Assembly (NCBI GenBank): GCA_963565915.1
Contig: OY751488.1
Coordinates: forward strand, 558,001-622,000
Source of the DNA: Entoloma clypeatum
Lineage: Eukaryota > Basidiomycota > Agaricomycetes > Agaricales > Entolomataceae
Direction: 5' to 3'
Length of the DNA: 64,000 nucleotides
Positions 46,988 through 60,406 of this stretch are shown here, one piece after another (the stretch's first letter is position 1; every line of letters begins with the position of its first letter). The position numbers were made by a program, and so were the translations under genes. Below the pieces are notes generated by a model. It was not told where the DNA came from and did no database searches. It saw only the letters and a program-made list of their open reading frames with translations.

Positions 46988-48022
46988 CTATATCAATTCA
47001 ATTTCGACGTTAGCTGTTTCGATGAGAAGAGATGGTCCAAGGGTAGCGGTTTCAGTCGCATTTCCCGACATACTCTTCACCCAAATGTCCCACTGGTCTG
47101 CTCCAACACACTCTTTCAAACCATCACCAGCCACTTCCATCCATATCTCTGCTTCATCCCGAGCCAGCCCCGGCCACCTCTTCGCCGGGTGATACTCATC
47201 TGGAGATGTTCCCGTTGCACCTTGGACCGCCCATATTCCCAATCTGAGACAGGTGCTCCTCAAAGGCTCATCTGTGTTGTTTGCGAGCGTCGACGTAAAA
47301 CGAATGAAATTCAACCACTGCTTGTTCAATTTCGAGAACTGCCGGACTTTGTCCTCGTCCTCAACAGACTGGACCTCTACTTTTCTACCACAAAGAATGT
47401 CTTGCGCGACCGAAGTCTCCGTTCCTTCGATATAGAAACGGTTAAGCAACGGTCCTGCGTTGTATTCTTCGTGGATTTCTGGGTCAAATTCCGGCAGCTG
47501 TGGATATTCCCGGACCGTTACTCCCGAGAACTCCCAATGAGACGCCTCTCGAATGACTAGGCGCGTCAGGTATGTGATGGTCCGAACGAGGTAGAGCATC
47601 TCTTCGGAATCGATATCTTCTTCTGTGACGCGTGAGATGATGGCTCTTGCAAAAGTTCCGCAACAATAATCGAGCTCGGCGGGTGCCAAAATCGATTCTG
47701 AGCGAGACTCAGGGAATGCAGCGGTGGATATTGTATGAAAGAGGACTTTGGCAGCATCCTCTGGGGACGGCGGAAGCTGAGATAGGAGAGTGGTAAAGTC
47801 AGGTGGAGGGAGGCGTCTGGCTGGGGCATTCTCTTCTATGAGCGAAGAGTGGTCACGAAGGTATGCGGCTTCAGCTTCGGTCGGTCTGTGCTGATTCATG
47901 GTTGTTTCAGACAGTCGTCCAGATGGATGACTCCGATCAGATCGACCACATGACCGGTGCGGGTAGAGACAATCACCCTCTAAATATCCAAGGTCCGCAG
48001 GGCGTTTATACACAAAAGACAA
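46988..48022 (-). CDS. Uncharacterised protein
   Basis: A continuous frame to TAG at 46988-46990. The likely start is the internal ATG at 47897-47899 (MNQHRPTEAEAAYLRDHSS), giving about 303 aa; the first ATG (48020-48022) gives 344 aa, but its leader looks non-coding. The protein is acidic and helical in appearance (for example ITYLTRLVIREASHWEF, then KLNKQWLNFIRFTSTLANNT and DEAEIWMEVAGDGLKECVGA). There is no signal peptide, membrane segment or motif that I recognise. Codon use and the smooth frame argue that it is real. Confidence 0.6.
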   Translation of the reverse strand: MSFVYKRPADLGYLEGDCLYPHRSCGRSDRSHPSGRLSETTMNQHRPTEAEAAYLRDHSSLIEENAPARRLPPPDFTTLLSQLPPSPEDAAKVLFHTISTAAFPESRSESILAPAELDYCCGTFARAIISRVTEEDIDSEEMLYLVRTITYLTRLVIREASHWEFSGVTVREYPQLPEFDPEIHEEYNAGPLLNRFYIEGTETSVAQDILCGRKVEVQSVEDEDKVRQFSKLNKQWLNFIRFTSTLANNTDEPLRSTCLRLGIWAVQGATGTSPDEYHPAKRWPGLARDEAEIWMEVAGDGLKECVGADQWDIWVKSMSGNATETATLGPSLLIETANVEIELI

Positions 48023-48114
48023 CGCTGGATAGGGCCCTTCGAGATCACTGCCCCTAGACCAGATAAACAGCTGCGTCGGTCATAGATTTGTTCTCGATCC
48101 CAAACGGCTACAAC

Positions 48115-48360
48115 TTAACTATCTTCGGGGACGGCGACGTGTGCCACTGAGGGGCCAGTCAAGCCTGCCCGAAACGCCCCATTTCGGCCCTGGCACGTCC
48201 TCTTGAAATCTACCAGACGGTCGCGTCGCGCCTGCACGCTTTCCCCGCCGCCGCTGCTCATATCCGAGTCTCTCAATGTGTTGAACAGGTACGCTAACGA
48301 AGTAACGGCTGGTTGTTCCCAATGGGGACGGATGGGGCGTGGAACAAGACAGGGAGTGAG
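48115..48360 (-). CDS. Possible 3' exon of an unknown gene
   Basis: A coding-like frame (YLFNTLRDSDMSSGGGESV, then RDRLVDFKRTCQGRNGAFRA and SVAHVAVPEDS-stop) follows a plausible acceptor at about 48291. Upstream exons cannot be placed because of the poly-G/C tract at 48412-48437. Family unknown. Confidence 0.3.
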   Translation of the reverse strand, partial: LTPCLVPRPIRPHWEQPAVTSLAYLFNTLRDSDMSSGGGESVQARRDRLVDFKRTCQGRNGAFRAGLTGPSVAHVAVPEDS

Positions 48361-48411
48361 CATCGTGGGTGGCGGACGGACTTGTTGGAATTGTTTCACG
48401 TTTACTTGCAC

Positions 48412-48437
48412 GGGGGGGGGGGGGGGGGGGGGGGGGG
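48412..48437. repeat. Poly-G tract of 26
   Basis: An uninterrupted G homopolymer, likely to be length-variable and possibly an assembly artefact in length. A similar 22-G tract lies at 60670-60691 inside a HOM3 intron, and an 11-12-G run near 57330. Confidence 0.9.
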
Positions 48438-49099
48438 CGGCAGTCTCAGCAGTTGGTGGTCGCCGCCTAGAGGGGGTCTTATGAAGGGTGCCGGGAATAA
48501 CAGAAAACCTTGGAGTGATCTTGAATGAAGAGAATAGCTACCGTACGTTCCCAGAGTGAAACGGCGCCGAAGGCGGGGGGCGAAATTGTCGCTGGCGATG
48601 CGGCACCAGAGTGAGTGTGAGGGTCGGTCATGTGAGTAGACAGGCTATGACAGATTGGACGCGCGTTGAGACACCAGAATTGAGACACCAGAAAAGGAGG
48701 TCGTGCTACTGGAACCGCACTCGGAGCTGAATGTACACTGACACTGACATGTCAAGCTTTCAATACCGTTCCACAGCCGATCCTGTACTAGAAATAAGTA
48801 GTTCTCGGGGATCAGTACAATATCCAATAACGCCTAGTAGGTGGAGATAAAAGAGCTCATTGTACTCGGTGGACGCCGTTTTGAAAAAGCCCAATCATGT
48901 CAGTTGTGATCCACCTCTTCCAGAGCAGGGAGTTATCCTTGCGCGTGTAGTCTCTGGATAGATCGAGTGAGTTAGGGGTCATGTTTCAAAAATTGGATAG
49001 CGAGATCAACCGTAGCGTGGGCAGGCAACGGCAGACTGGGAGGCTTTCCACTTCTCATGAGTCGTCGCATATCCAGGTGGGGAGTAACGACCGCCGCAA

Positions 49100-49449
49100 C
49101 TTACCTGATCAACAACGACGGGAGGCTGGGGGTTGACGTTCCATCCAAAGGTTGATGAGTCACCGGCGTCGGGTGACGAGGCCCCATTCACGAAGCGTAA
49201 ACGTCGATACAAGTAGCCACCAGCACAACGACAAGCATGAAAGCGACGGGGCCGACTGCAGAATCGGAGGTGACTCGACTCGTGTCAACGATTGCAGGGA
49301 ACATGGAACAACGACGCACAGATTAAAATTGTAAAAACGAAGATCAACTGCTCCCCGGTCGAGAGGCCCCGCTCTTCGGCGCCGGCACCCTGTGCATATG
49401 TGGAGCTCAAGAATGTTAGTGAGGATAAGATGGCGCAGAACGACGACAT
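49100..49449 (-). CDS. Possible small secreted/membrane protein
   Basis: ATG at 49447-49449 starts MSSFCAILSSLTFLSSTYAQ, a good signal peptide. It is followed by GLSTGEQLIFVFTILI and, after a possible intron ending near 49260, GPVAFMLVVVLVAT, together a membrane segment. The expected cytoplasmic tail (RRLRFVNGASSPDAGDSS, then FGWNVNPQPPVVVDQ) is in another frame, so either an exon border is misjudged or the frame is broken. It has a similar layout to the gene at 50108-50660. Confidence 0.35.
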
Positions 49450-50107
49450 GGTCACGAGGAGGCTCAAGTGAACAACGCGGATATGGATTCTACGTTGCTT
49501 TATAGTGTCGGGAAGTATGGGGTCATGATATCGGGGCGATCGATCCTGATACTTACTACTCGTAGCGCACGTTCGCGTGGCACGACCTGAGCGAGGTCTC
49601 GTTGGTGTGAAGTGGCATTTGAGAAGGACCAGAGAAGGAGAGTGGACGGTAACGGATGTTATATGTTGCCGGCAGTGGGGTGATGTCAGGCCGGCGGCTT
49701 GGGCTCCCTCGATTGCGCACGTTTGGGTGGTGTAATCTGATAAAGGTAGCATGGGTTGGTAAGAGGCTTAGCAATCAAAAAGGCGACACGTTTGCCTACC
49801 TCGTCAAAGGAGTTTGGGAGCGAGACGAGTATGGAGAAGTTGAAACAAACATCAGTAGATGGCGAAGGCCCATGATCGCCCTGTTCGAGAAAGAAACGCG
49901 CACGGACAAACGGGAAGATGACTCGAGTACTCGATTCAATCTTTCATGGTGTCAATAAGCATTCAAAAGGGATTGCAAAGGAGTCTGAATTTCATGGGTG
50001 AAACATCACAGAACGCTGTACCTTTCTACACAAAGTCTTGCGGCTGAGAGAACTTAAATCTTCGGATAATTGATTTCAGGCAAAAGAGCTGACCGGACCC
50101 ATGGTGC

Positions 50108-50660
50108 TCATTCAACACTAGGTCTAGAGACCACCTGAAAGTCATCATTAGAAGAAGCACGTCAGAAAGAGGATTGAAGAGGCGTACGTTTTCCTTTGTC
50201 TCTTCGGTCTGAACTACCTGAGATAGAGATAGCCTAGGCGGTTTGCTCTGTCGTCGACACTCGGCGATCGTGACCGGCGACAAGGACCGCAGTGGTGTCC
50301 CTTCAATAGGAGCCACTACAGTGTTGGCGTCTTTCCCTTGCTCATGTGTTGAAATTGAGGACATGGGGGTAGTAACGCCAGTCAAAGCTCCAGCCCGGGG
50401 AGCCAGTACACGATGGGAAGCACGCCAACGGGTTCGCACCATCGAACTCACGCAGAATATTATGCCGGCAAGAATGACTCCCCCTGCGAAAGTAATATGC
50501 ATGAGACGGTAGATAGGAGTACGTAACATGGGAATGATGTACCAACGACACACGCTGTGATCAGCCATGTGTTATCCCTTCCTTCGATGATGTGTCGAGT
50601 TTGTGCAGCGGAGATGGATGCTATCAGGATGCATGATATAGACAAACGGGGAGGAGACAT
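50108..50660 (-). CDS. Small putative single-pass membrane protein
   Basis: Three exons, about 50568-50660, 50188-50483 and 50108-50134, ending KENVVSRPSVE-stop. The N-terminus (MSPPRLSISCILIASISAAQ) looks like a signal peptide. One membrane helix follows (WGVILAGIIFCVSSMV) with a basic stop-transfer stretch (RTRWRASHRV). The Ser/Thr/Pro-rich tail of about 90 residues probably faces the cytosol. No enzyme motif. Type I topology is an inference from the charges. The donor of the first intron could be placed two ways. The family is not recognised. Confidence 0.5.
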
Positions 50661-51190
50661 GGCAAGCGTCGTTGCTTCAAGAAAGACATTAGGAGTCCGT
50701 TTGTTGGCTATATTTGGTGAATCGTCTTTGACAAGGTTTTAAAGATTAGTAGAGACCAACTAAACCTGATGGTCCTCAGGATTCTAGGCAGACTTCCAAA
50801 TCAGCCACAGAGTCGTTGATACCAAGGTGAACGAACCTGGAAGTTTGCCTACATGTCGTGCAGTCCTTGATGCGATGGGGAGCATGCAGTATAGGAGTAG
50901 ACGAGCGACACTGTTGTCAATTCCTTCTATAGCTTTCAGGGGTGAATGAGCAGTGATCGCGGATCGCCATCGGGAGTAGCCGGTACCTCCGGAGACTGAA
51001 CCGGAGCTGAACGTTGAACATCGGACGCTGGGAGACGAGCTTTCCGTGATGGAGAGCCAGAAAACTTATAAGTTTTGTTGAAACGAGTCCGAGTCAGTGT
51101 CATGGAGATGAACTGCACAGCCACATTACTCTTCAGCTCCTTACCTGATAAGTACTCGACCATCGCTGGGCGACTTGTCGCCGCGATCTA

Positions 51191-52002
51191 CAGTCGACTC
51201 TGTAATAACACATAACCCTCGGTGGACCCCTGGGACCTATGGGTTATTACAGAGTATGGGTTGCAGCAGAGGCTGCTTCCGGACCGAAATTTCCGTTGTT
51301 AAACGCCTCAGGCGGCATTGTACAACCTATCTAAGCTGGTACAGAGCAATTTGAAACGAAATAATCTGTTAGACGGGACGGTCGCAAGGATTGAGTCTCC
51401 TCAAGACGTGTCTGCCACCCAAAACCTGCCAGAACGGCTTCGAGTTGACGCGCAAATGGGTCACCAATATCAGACAAGTATTTTTGAAGTGTCAATGACG
51501 CTGCAAGAGCCTCTCGACGATTCGGCTTCTCAGTAACTTCGACATCATCATCATCATCATCGCCCCCGTTGATCTCCAAGTTTTCCAAAGCTGCTCGTTT
51601 TGCGCGGACTGCCTCGGTTATCTCTTCGTCAGTGATATCGGTGTCGATGATCTCATTTTCTCGATCTGGATTGAGCAGCTCCTCGATGCTCATGCAATTC
51701 TGATGTGATAGCACCCCCCTTTTCTCTAATAAAAGTATTTACCTTTTTTGGTCCTCAGGAACCATAACTGATTGTTTTGGGGACGTTACTAGGGTACATG
51801 TTCCTTGGGGATTAAAGTGTATTGCCTACCGAAACTGTCCACCTATGGGTTATGACCCCCGAAAATGGCATGGGTTACCGGGTATGGGCGAGGTATCGTT
51901 TTTTTGCAAATTTTCTCGGGAACCAACTTGGTGGACCCAAAAATCTATGGGTTACTACAGAGTTTGGGTTTTCACAATGATGTGTTATGACAGAGTCGAC
52001 TG
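51191..52002. mobile_element. Deleted pogo/Tc1-mariner-type DNA transposon
   Basis: The ends are terminal inverted repeats: CAGTCGACTCTGTAATAACA at 51191 and, reading inwards from 52002, CAGTCGACTCTGTCATAACA. Only one base differs in the first 23. A TA dinucleotide flanks each end (51189-51190, 52003-52004), the target duplication of the Tc1-mariner-pogo superfamily. Sub-terminal motifs CTATGGGTTA-TACAGAGT-TGGGTT occur in direct orientation near both ends. At 812 bp it is far shorter than a full element and keeps only the 3' end of a transposase, so it cannot move by itself. Confidence 0.88.
51331..51714 (-). pseudogene. C-terminal fragment of a pogo-like DDE transposase
   Basis: The 127-aa frame carries the hallmarks of the tail of fungal pogo/tigger-type transposases: SIEELLNPDRENEI, TDEEITEAV, an acidic DDDDDD run, NRREALAASLTLQKYLSDI, DPFARQLEAVLAGFG and QTRLEE, then a conserved RLTDYF. 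The DDE catalytic core and the DNA-binding N-terminus are absent from the element. Confidence 0.8.
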
Positions 52003-52834
52003 TAGATTCGTCCGTCGGGCGCTGATAGCATGGCTCCGGTTCACCCGTTCAAGCCCGATCCCAGTCACCGCCACGTGATGCTCTGTACTGCTTCATCTTC
52101 GTTTTGAGGATCTTGTCATCCTGTCAGGGCATACTTTTGGGAGCATGGTAACTCTCATCCTATGCCGACTGCTCGATGTGCCATGGGGATGACTCCCGAA
52201 ACGGGAAGCCCCCGGCCGTTCTTAGTACAGCAAGCCGTTTCCGACGAGAGCCCAAAGTTGGAAGGATCAAGGTCGGTTCTGAATCAACTCTGTGCTTGTT
52301 ATCTTTTACTGATGACTTGGATGAAATTGAATCAGATTCGTCATGTTCAAAACAAATGATGATCGATGAAGATTTCTCCTGGCCTGTTACGCCGACGGGG
52401 ACCGAGTTAAGGAGCGGAGCCGTGATACAAGTTAGTCGCACCCACTTGAGGTGAGCGGGTCGGAAACATTAAAATCTCCTTTGTTTCATGAATATTTGTA
52501 GCAAAACCGAGTAGTTGAGAGCAAGAGCCTTGGAAACAACAATTCGAAACATTCACCTCACGTCGCGAGGAAATCGTGCTCTTGTAATGCACCTGTCGTC
52601 GTCATCAAGCTTCGCCTCGGCATCCGGTCCTGTTGCATCGCTCGTGTTTGCTCCCGCCTTGCTCTCTGGGGCTTTCGCCCGCCAGGTACGGGCGTACTGC
52701 TAAACTGACCAAAAGCGGTGAGGCACTCAAAACGGTTTGTATTTAAGGAGGTGGGACGGGACGGAAGAAAGCATCATCCAGCATTCGTTTCTCCTGTCTT
52801 CGATTCCTCTCCAAGCCCCATCCACTTTTTCAGA

Positions 52835-54743
52835 ATGTCCTTCTTCGCTTCTCCCCTCTTCGTTACTGGCGTTATCCTCGCCGCCATCGTTGGCTTGATT
52901 GCCTGGTCTGTCACGCCACCAACCCCAGAACCCGATCTCCCAGGTCCCCGAGGATGGCCCATTGTCGGTAGCTTGTTACACCGTGGTCTCGACCCGGCAC
53001 ATACATACCATATGTGGAGCAAGATTTACGGGCCTGTCTTCAAGATGCGCTTGGCCAACCGATGGGTCGTCGTCGTCAATGGTGCGGAGGCTGGTGATGA
53101 ACTCCTTGCGAGCGCACAGTATGGCGCTATCTTCCAGTCGCGCCCTTTGGTGAGTATTCAATCGGTCATGTTCTCGGTGCTCCCCCCATTCAACACACGT
53201 CGTTGCAGCCCCACACCTTGTCCAAACTCCTCGGTTTGGCTTCGCCCAAGGCTGTTACTCTCGGAACCTCGCCGTACGACGACCTCTTGAAGGGGAAACG
53301 TCGCTTGGCTATTTCCTCTGTAAGCCCCGCTGCGACCAAAACGTGAGTCTTCAGACTACATTTGTATCCTTCTCCGTCTAAACTGGGTTCCTGGTCGATT
53401 CAGATACCACGACCTCATTGACGGGGCTGCACAATACTTTGTCCGTTCCCTTGACGAGGCTTATAAAAAGGAAAACGGCGGCCCCATCGACCCTTTCCCC
53501 ATCTTCTTCCGCGGCGCGGTCGTCCTCGCCGTGACCGTCCTCTGCGGTGCCTCCGTTGAGGAGGCTTCTACGCTCTTGGACGATATTCCCTTCCCTATGA
53601 AGCGTCTGGGAGAGTAAGTGGCTCGCTACGACTGGTTTTAGAAGACGATATCTTACGAGCTTACCTACAGAATCCGCAATATCAACGGTCACTGGCGCGA
53701 CTTCTTCCCCTTCCTCCGCTGGCTCCCCAACTCGAAGCTCTTCACAGAAGCAGTCGCCGTCGCCAAGTTCCGAAACCAGAAACTCGACTGGATGTTGGAC
53801 CGAGTACGCTCGTACGCTGCTCAAGGGATCGAAAAGCCCTGCGCCGCTGGAACTATTCTCGGCGAGAACAAGTTCGGCCTGTCTGACGACGCCCTCACTA
53901 GCGTCACCAACTCGATGGTTTCCTCCGGTCTCGGTATGCTATCCATTCCCTCATCTCCCCCATCGAAAATGTGCTCACCGCACACAATCTCAGATGCACA
54001 CATGCCCAATACATTCCTGTGGGGTCTCGGCGTGCTCGCTTCGAGGAAAGACATCCAGGAGAAGGCTCTCGAGGCCGTCTTACTCCAGGACAAGCTCGGG
54101 GACGCCATGAACTGGGACAAGGACAACTATCTCACCGCCTTCGTCAAGGAAATCGGCCGTTATTTCACGACCTTCCGCTTGGCGCTCGCTCGCTCGACCA
54201 TGAGCAAGGATCTCGTCTGGAAAGGCCACTTTATCCCTGTCGGGACCACCGTGTACACCAACACGCACGCGATGAACAGAGGTAAGAAACACACTCCTCC
54301 CCCTGCCCCCCCGCACTTTGTGGCTGAAGGTTTTGACTGGGTCGCTAGATCAAGCCCGTTTCGTCAACCCTGAGCGGTTCTGGCCGGAGCGGTTCATGAC
54401 GGGCGTGGCACCCGAAGCCGAGCGCACCATGCCTCACTACGGCTTCGGAGTGGGTCGCAGGTATGGACACTGGTATCTTCGCTGGGGTGAAATATGGGTC
54501 GTTGATTTAATTCGGTACAGGAACTGCCCCGCCATCAACCTCGTACACAAGGAGCTTTACACGGTTTTCAAGCATATCGTCCTCAACTACTCTCTTGGGA
54601 TCTATGACGGGGAGAAGGAGTTCCACGCGGTCGATGGGTGCGCTAGTGGGCTTGAGTTTAACCAAGGGCCGAAGCAGTTCAGGATCAAGATGCAGGTCAG
54701 GGACCAGCAGAAGCTCGACGCGTATTTGGCGACGGAGTTTTAG
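52835..54743 (+). CDS. Cytochrome P450 monooxygenase
   Basis: Seven exons, 52835-53149, 53209-53342, 53404-53613, 53671-53933, 53994-54281, 54349-54460 and 54521-54743, give 514 aa, a normal P450 length. An N-terminal membrane anchor (FVTGVILAAIVGLIAWSV) and the hinge PGPRGWPIVG place it on the ER. The K-helix ExxR is in FVKEIGRYF. The PERF motif reads NPERFWPERF. The heme loop is FGVGRRNCPA, split by the last intron, with the cysteine ligand intact and Ala in place of the usual Gly after it. The I-helix reads SSGLDAHMPNTFLWG and lacks the canonical AGxDTT, which recalls the phenylacetate-hydroxylase-type P450s. Substrate unknown. A rearranged copy lies at 24265-25620. Confidence 0.92.
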
Positions 54744-55088
54744 GAAAATCCTTCTTTTTATGTATTGAGCGAGTTTGGAGGCGCCAGCTGTTGAGAGCCT
54801 TTTTTTTTTATAATTAGACACCTTGCGTCGTTCACAAATTTTTGTACATTTACACAAATTAATTACTTACTTAATGGTTAAAAATCCCCCCGGTTTTTCG
54901 GATGGTTGTTATACTTCGTCCCGATGACTATAGGGACCTGCACTTCGCTCTTCCTCGCTCAACTCGCTCTATGAACTCTTAGCTCTTGATTTGAAAACTG
55001 CTAATTCTCAATATGTATTTTAGGTTCATTAATGAAGGATTTAAGTTTAGCAATATTATTAATATTAATATTAACAGGTTCCTTGGGT

Positions 55089-57222
55089 ATGTCTCCTCGC
55101 AGTGAGTTTTTTTTTTTTTCTGAGGCTTTGTTGCTCTCCAGCCCGTATTCTTTATTTAGCTCAAGAGGTTGACCATTCCATCGAGGACAACCTCGAGGAC
55201 TACGTGAAGACTGCCCGGTTCGACCAGGAGTGCTCCACAAAGGCCTACGTGCACTCAGCATCCTCCGACAACGAGAGCATCTGGTCCAGCTCCACCCGCG
55301 AATCCACTGCCACCACCGTCGAAACTGATCCCCATGAACCTTCCAGGATCGAAGCTCATCTCTACTATGCGGGTCTCCGTCCAAAGGGTCGCGGGCCCAA
55401 GCTCGTCTATAGAGATTCCTCTGACGTCTATGAGGAACCCTCTGGCCCCGAGGAATACAAGCGACTCATGAGACTGGTTGCCGTTCCAGATGATCATGAG
55501 TTCGGGAAGGATGGCTTGTGGGATAAGGTTCGTGATAAAGTGCGTGGCCTTCTCGTGACGCAGCCATTGCTTGTCCAACGTTCGTTCGAAGGTCGTGGAG
55601 CTTCTCGATGCAAAGAATATCGAACCCACATGCGTCGATTTTATTCGGTTCACCTGGCTCAACAAGAAGAAGGACGAGGAGATCGGGGCGGGCGAGGAAG
55701 AGGACGAGGACGACAACGGCGATGAAGAAGATCTCGACTACGACGCCATGGCTCCCATCATGCCTGTCGAAGACGGCGACCGTTACACCACCAACCCTAC
55801 CATCTGGGTGGGTGTAGTGCCCGGTGCTCTCACCGCTACCGCTGCGTTCGACCTGACCAAAGATATTCGCGCCTACCTCGACGGTCTCAATGTCACCAAA
55901 ATCGACATCGCATATCGCGAGACAGTCCCCAAGTCCTCGCCCGGTCACGGGCCAGCCCTCTTCCCTACCATTGAAGACGGCGAGCCTCTCAAGGGGGTCA
56001 TCGACAATGTCTCCGTCGCGCTCAGTCTTCCTATCTCTGGTCTGAAGACCACGATGCAAGGTACCATGGGACCTTACTTCCACGCCGGCAACAGGCTCTT
56101 TGCCCTCACCGTCCGTCATAACCTGTTCCGTCCCGAAGCGGGCAACGCAGAGTATAGGTACCACAGCACGTTTGCTTTCGACCTTGAGCATCTGAGATCT
56201 TTCTGATTCTGGGCATTTCCAGGGTCTGGACCCAAGAAGGAGGTCGTTCTGATGGGCAACCCCGCGTTCACGAATTACCTGGTCTCCATCCAGGCACATA
56301 TCGGAACGTTCCTTGAGACTGCCGAATCTATCGAGAGAAAAATCAGCACGCTCACGATCAGGGTGCGGGATGGAATCAACCTCCAGGAGTCGCAGATCAA
56401 GCTCGACGAGAACGTGGCCGGGCTCGGGAAGATTCGCGCAAAGATTGACGTGGTGAAGGCGTTCTACGTGAACATCAAGAAGGGTTGGAGCAAGATCAAG
56501 CGGCGTGTCATTGGATACGTCGTCTGGGCGCCCCCCATCGGTGTCGGTGTTGCACCTCACCGGTACACGCGCGACCTTTGCGTGGTTGAGTTGTACAAGG
56601 ATAGGTTCATGCATCTCATCGGGAACGTGCTCAGTATCGGTGCGGTGGTAGTTCTGTCTCATTGAATGCGCTTTTCTGAAAATGTATGTCTCTTTCTTTC
56701 TAGGTCCCGAGTACACCCCGTTCAAGCTCAAGGGGTTACTGTATGAACGCGACGATGTCCCGTCCGGCGGTTTCAAGTACCCCGAAGATGGACTGCTTCC
56801 TCTCCAAGGCATACTCACCGCCGAGCAGGTCAAGAACCCCGACACGAAGAATCTCCATCGTCGTGTTCTCAAGCGCGGCTTCACCACCAACACTCACCGT
56901 CGGCACGGTCACCAGATTCATGTCCTTTGTCCGAAAATACTTTCCCACTGGCAATCTAGAGTCGATCGAGGTACCCATTATTCCTCATGAAGACGAGACT
57001 GGCACGTTCTCCAAGGGAGGTGATTCTGGGTCCACCATCGTCTCCCCCCTTGGCGAGTTTGTTTCGTTGCTCACCGGCGGGACGAACAAAGGCGGTGATG
57101 GCTCCGATATCACTTACTCTACTATGTTCGAGTGGGTGTGGGAGCTTGTGCTTGCGGAGTTCCCTGGTGCAAACTTGTACTGGGACGATATTCCGGCCTT
57201 CTTGGCCGCAGCGGCGGTCTAG
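55089..57222 (+). pseudogene. Trypsin-fold serine-protease-like protein, frame broken
   Basis: Exons are 55089-55101, 55142-55539, 55592 to about 56164, about 56222-56656, and 56705 onward. The predicted protein of roughly 570 aa belongs to a common but unnamed agaricomycete family. After an acidic N-terminal half come, in order, a His in ALTVRHNLF, an Asp in YTRDLCVVELYKD and a Ser in SKGGDSGSTIV, the spacing and context of a chymotrypsin-like triad. The third to fourth exon join needs a GC donor. Near 56885-56900 the frame of KRGFTTNT passes into that of TVGTVTRFMSFVRKYF one base later, so the Ser-bearing end is out of frame. No intron can repair it. It may be a recent pseudogene or a sequencing error. 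No signal peptide. Confidence 0.7.
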
Positions 57223-57789
57223 GTTCGTTAGACACTACTGTAGTTACATAGTTCTGTACATATTATTAATTGTTTAAAAATCCCCCGGTTTTCCAAATAG
57301 TTATACCTGTGTGTGTGTGTTAAGATTGGGGGGGGGGGGGTCGTGATGTCCCCAGAAGAGTGCGGTTTACGTGCCATAGCGAGCAGGGTCTGTTCCGGTT
57401 CCCGACTTCACCGAGGGTATTGATGGCATGATGACAAAATTTGGCTTTCGAATGTGCGGTGCATCAACTTCTCCCCTCGGTGTTTGCGACGCTGATTAGA
57501 CCTAGAAGTCAGGGCATTCTCAAACTTCGGTTCCAACCCGAAGTAGCCGGAGCTGTGGAGCACTCCGTTTCACTCTACTATTGGTTGCTGGAGCATGACA
57601 GGTATACTAATTAGTCGCGCACAGATCGGAACGAGCCAAGTCCCCCCCTGCTTCGAGCGGTGCTCCGACGTGCTCTAACAGCGCGGTGCTCAAAGTAAGT
57701 AACGCCGAGTAAATCCGCTCCTTAGTATATATATCAATACTGATCCACAGGATGGGCTGCACCAAGCACGTCTTCTTCCTCAAAACACC
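57223..57789. other. Intergenic, MET17 promoter
   Basis: 567 bases holding a GT dinucleotide run and a G-run near 57313-57341, with no coding exon. The right part is the MET17 promoter. Confidence 0.45.
57726..57734 (+). promoter_or_regulatory. Candidate TATA element of MET17
   Basis: A TATATATAT run lies 56-64 bases before the MET17 ATG. In fungi this spacing allows initiation shortly upstream of the ATG. No other element was assigned. Confidence 0.3.
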
Positions 57790-59624
<1,835 letters not shown>

Positions 59625-60406
59625 ATTGGGTTGTATACAATAATACATCATAGATCGCATACATAGGTTAGGAATACCTTAGTTTATGGTTCTCAAGTAA
59701 TCTTTTTTTTTTGGTGCTGCTGCTCACGGCAGGGAAGAGATTCCGAGTCATTGTTGAACCTTTTGTAGACATAGCATAGCCCCACTGATTGGAACTTTCT
59801 TTTTACATTTGCAACTTTGATCAACCTGAATTTCGGTTCTGTAACAACAAAAGTCCGGACAGACTCCCACCTTGAAGCACATCATGAAATCGAGGTCCTT
59901 TATCGGAAACCTCCGAGTCTGCCACGCTTTCCAAAGACCCTCCCCCACTCACAGTAGCCACACCGATACCCCTTCCCACTGGCATCTGAGTACATCGCCT
60001 AACGAATTTGAACGATTATGGGACTACTAAATCGATACACTCAGGCTCACGCTCGTAGTTGCCTCCGGCGACGACGATACGAGTGAGTGTCTCTGAAATT
60101 CTTTTCCGTCGTAACCGTGCTAGTTAACACGGTGGACGATCGCTTTCGGCCTAGCGCAGTTGAACTTGAAGGCAAAAACCCATGTAATAAGGTATTCGTA
60201 AATGCGATGCATATATCAATCATTGCAAGTGAATTAAACTGAACATCAACATAAATTATATCTTCGCTGTAACTAACTACCAGCTGCCAAGTAGTAGGAA
60301 ACGACAATAAAGCGAAATGCCCAACCCTAGTTAGTATATAGCCAGCGAATTACGATCAACTTATCAAGACCATCAAAACAACAAACCCAAACTCCATCTA
60401 ATCGTT
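59625..60406. other. Intergenic, convergent 3' flanks of MET17 and HOM3
   Basis: No coding exon seen. T-run at 59702-59711. Confidence 0.45.

Noticed and set aside
46729..47560. Frames running through the N gap
   Set aside because: The translated X residues are an artefact of the gap. The plus-strand frame beyond it is antisense to the 46988-48022 gene.
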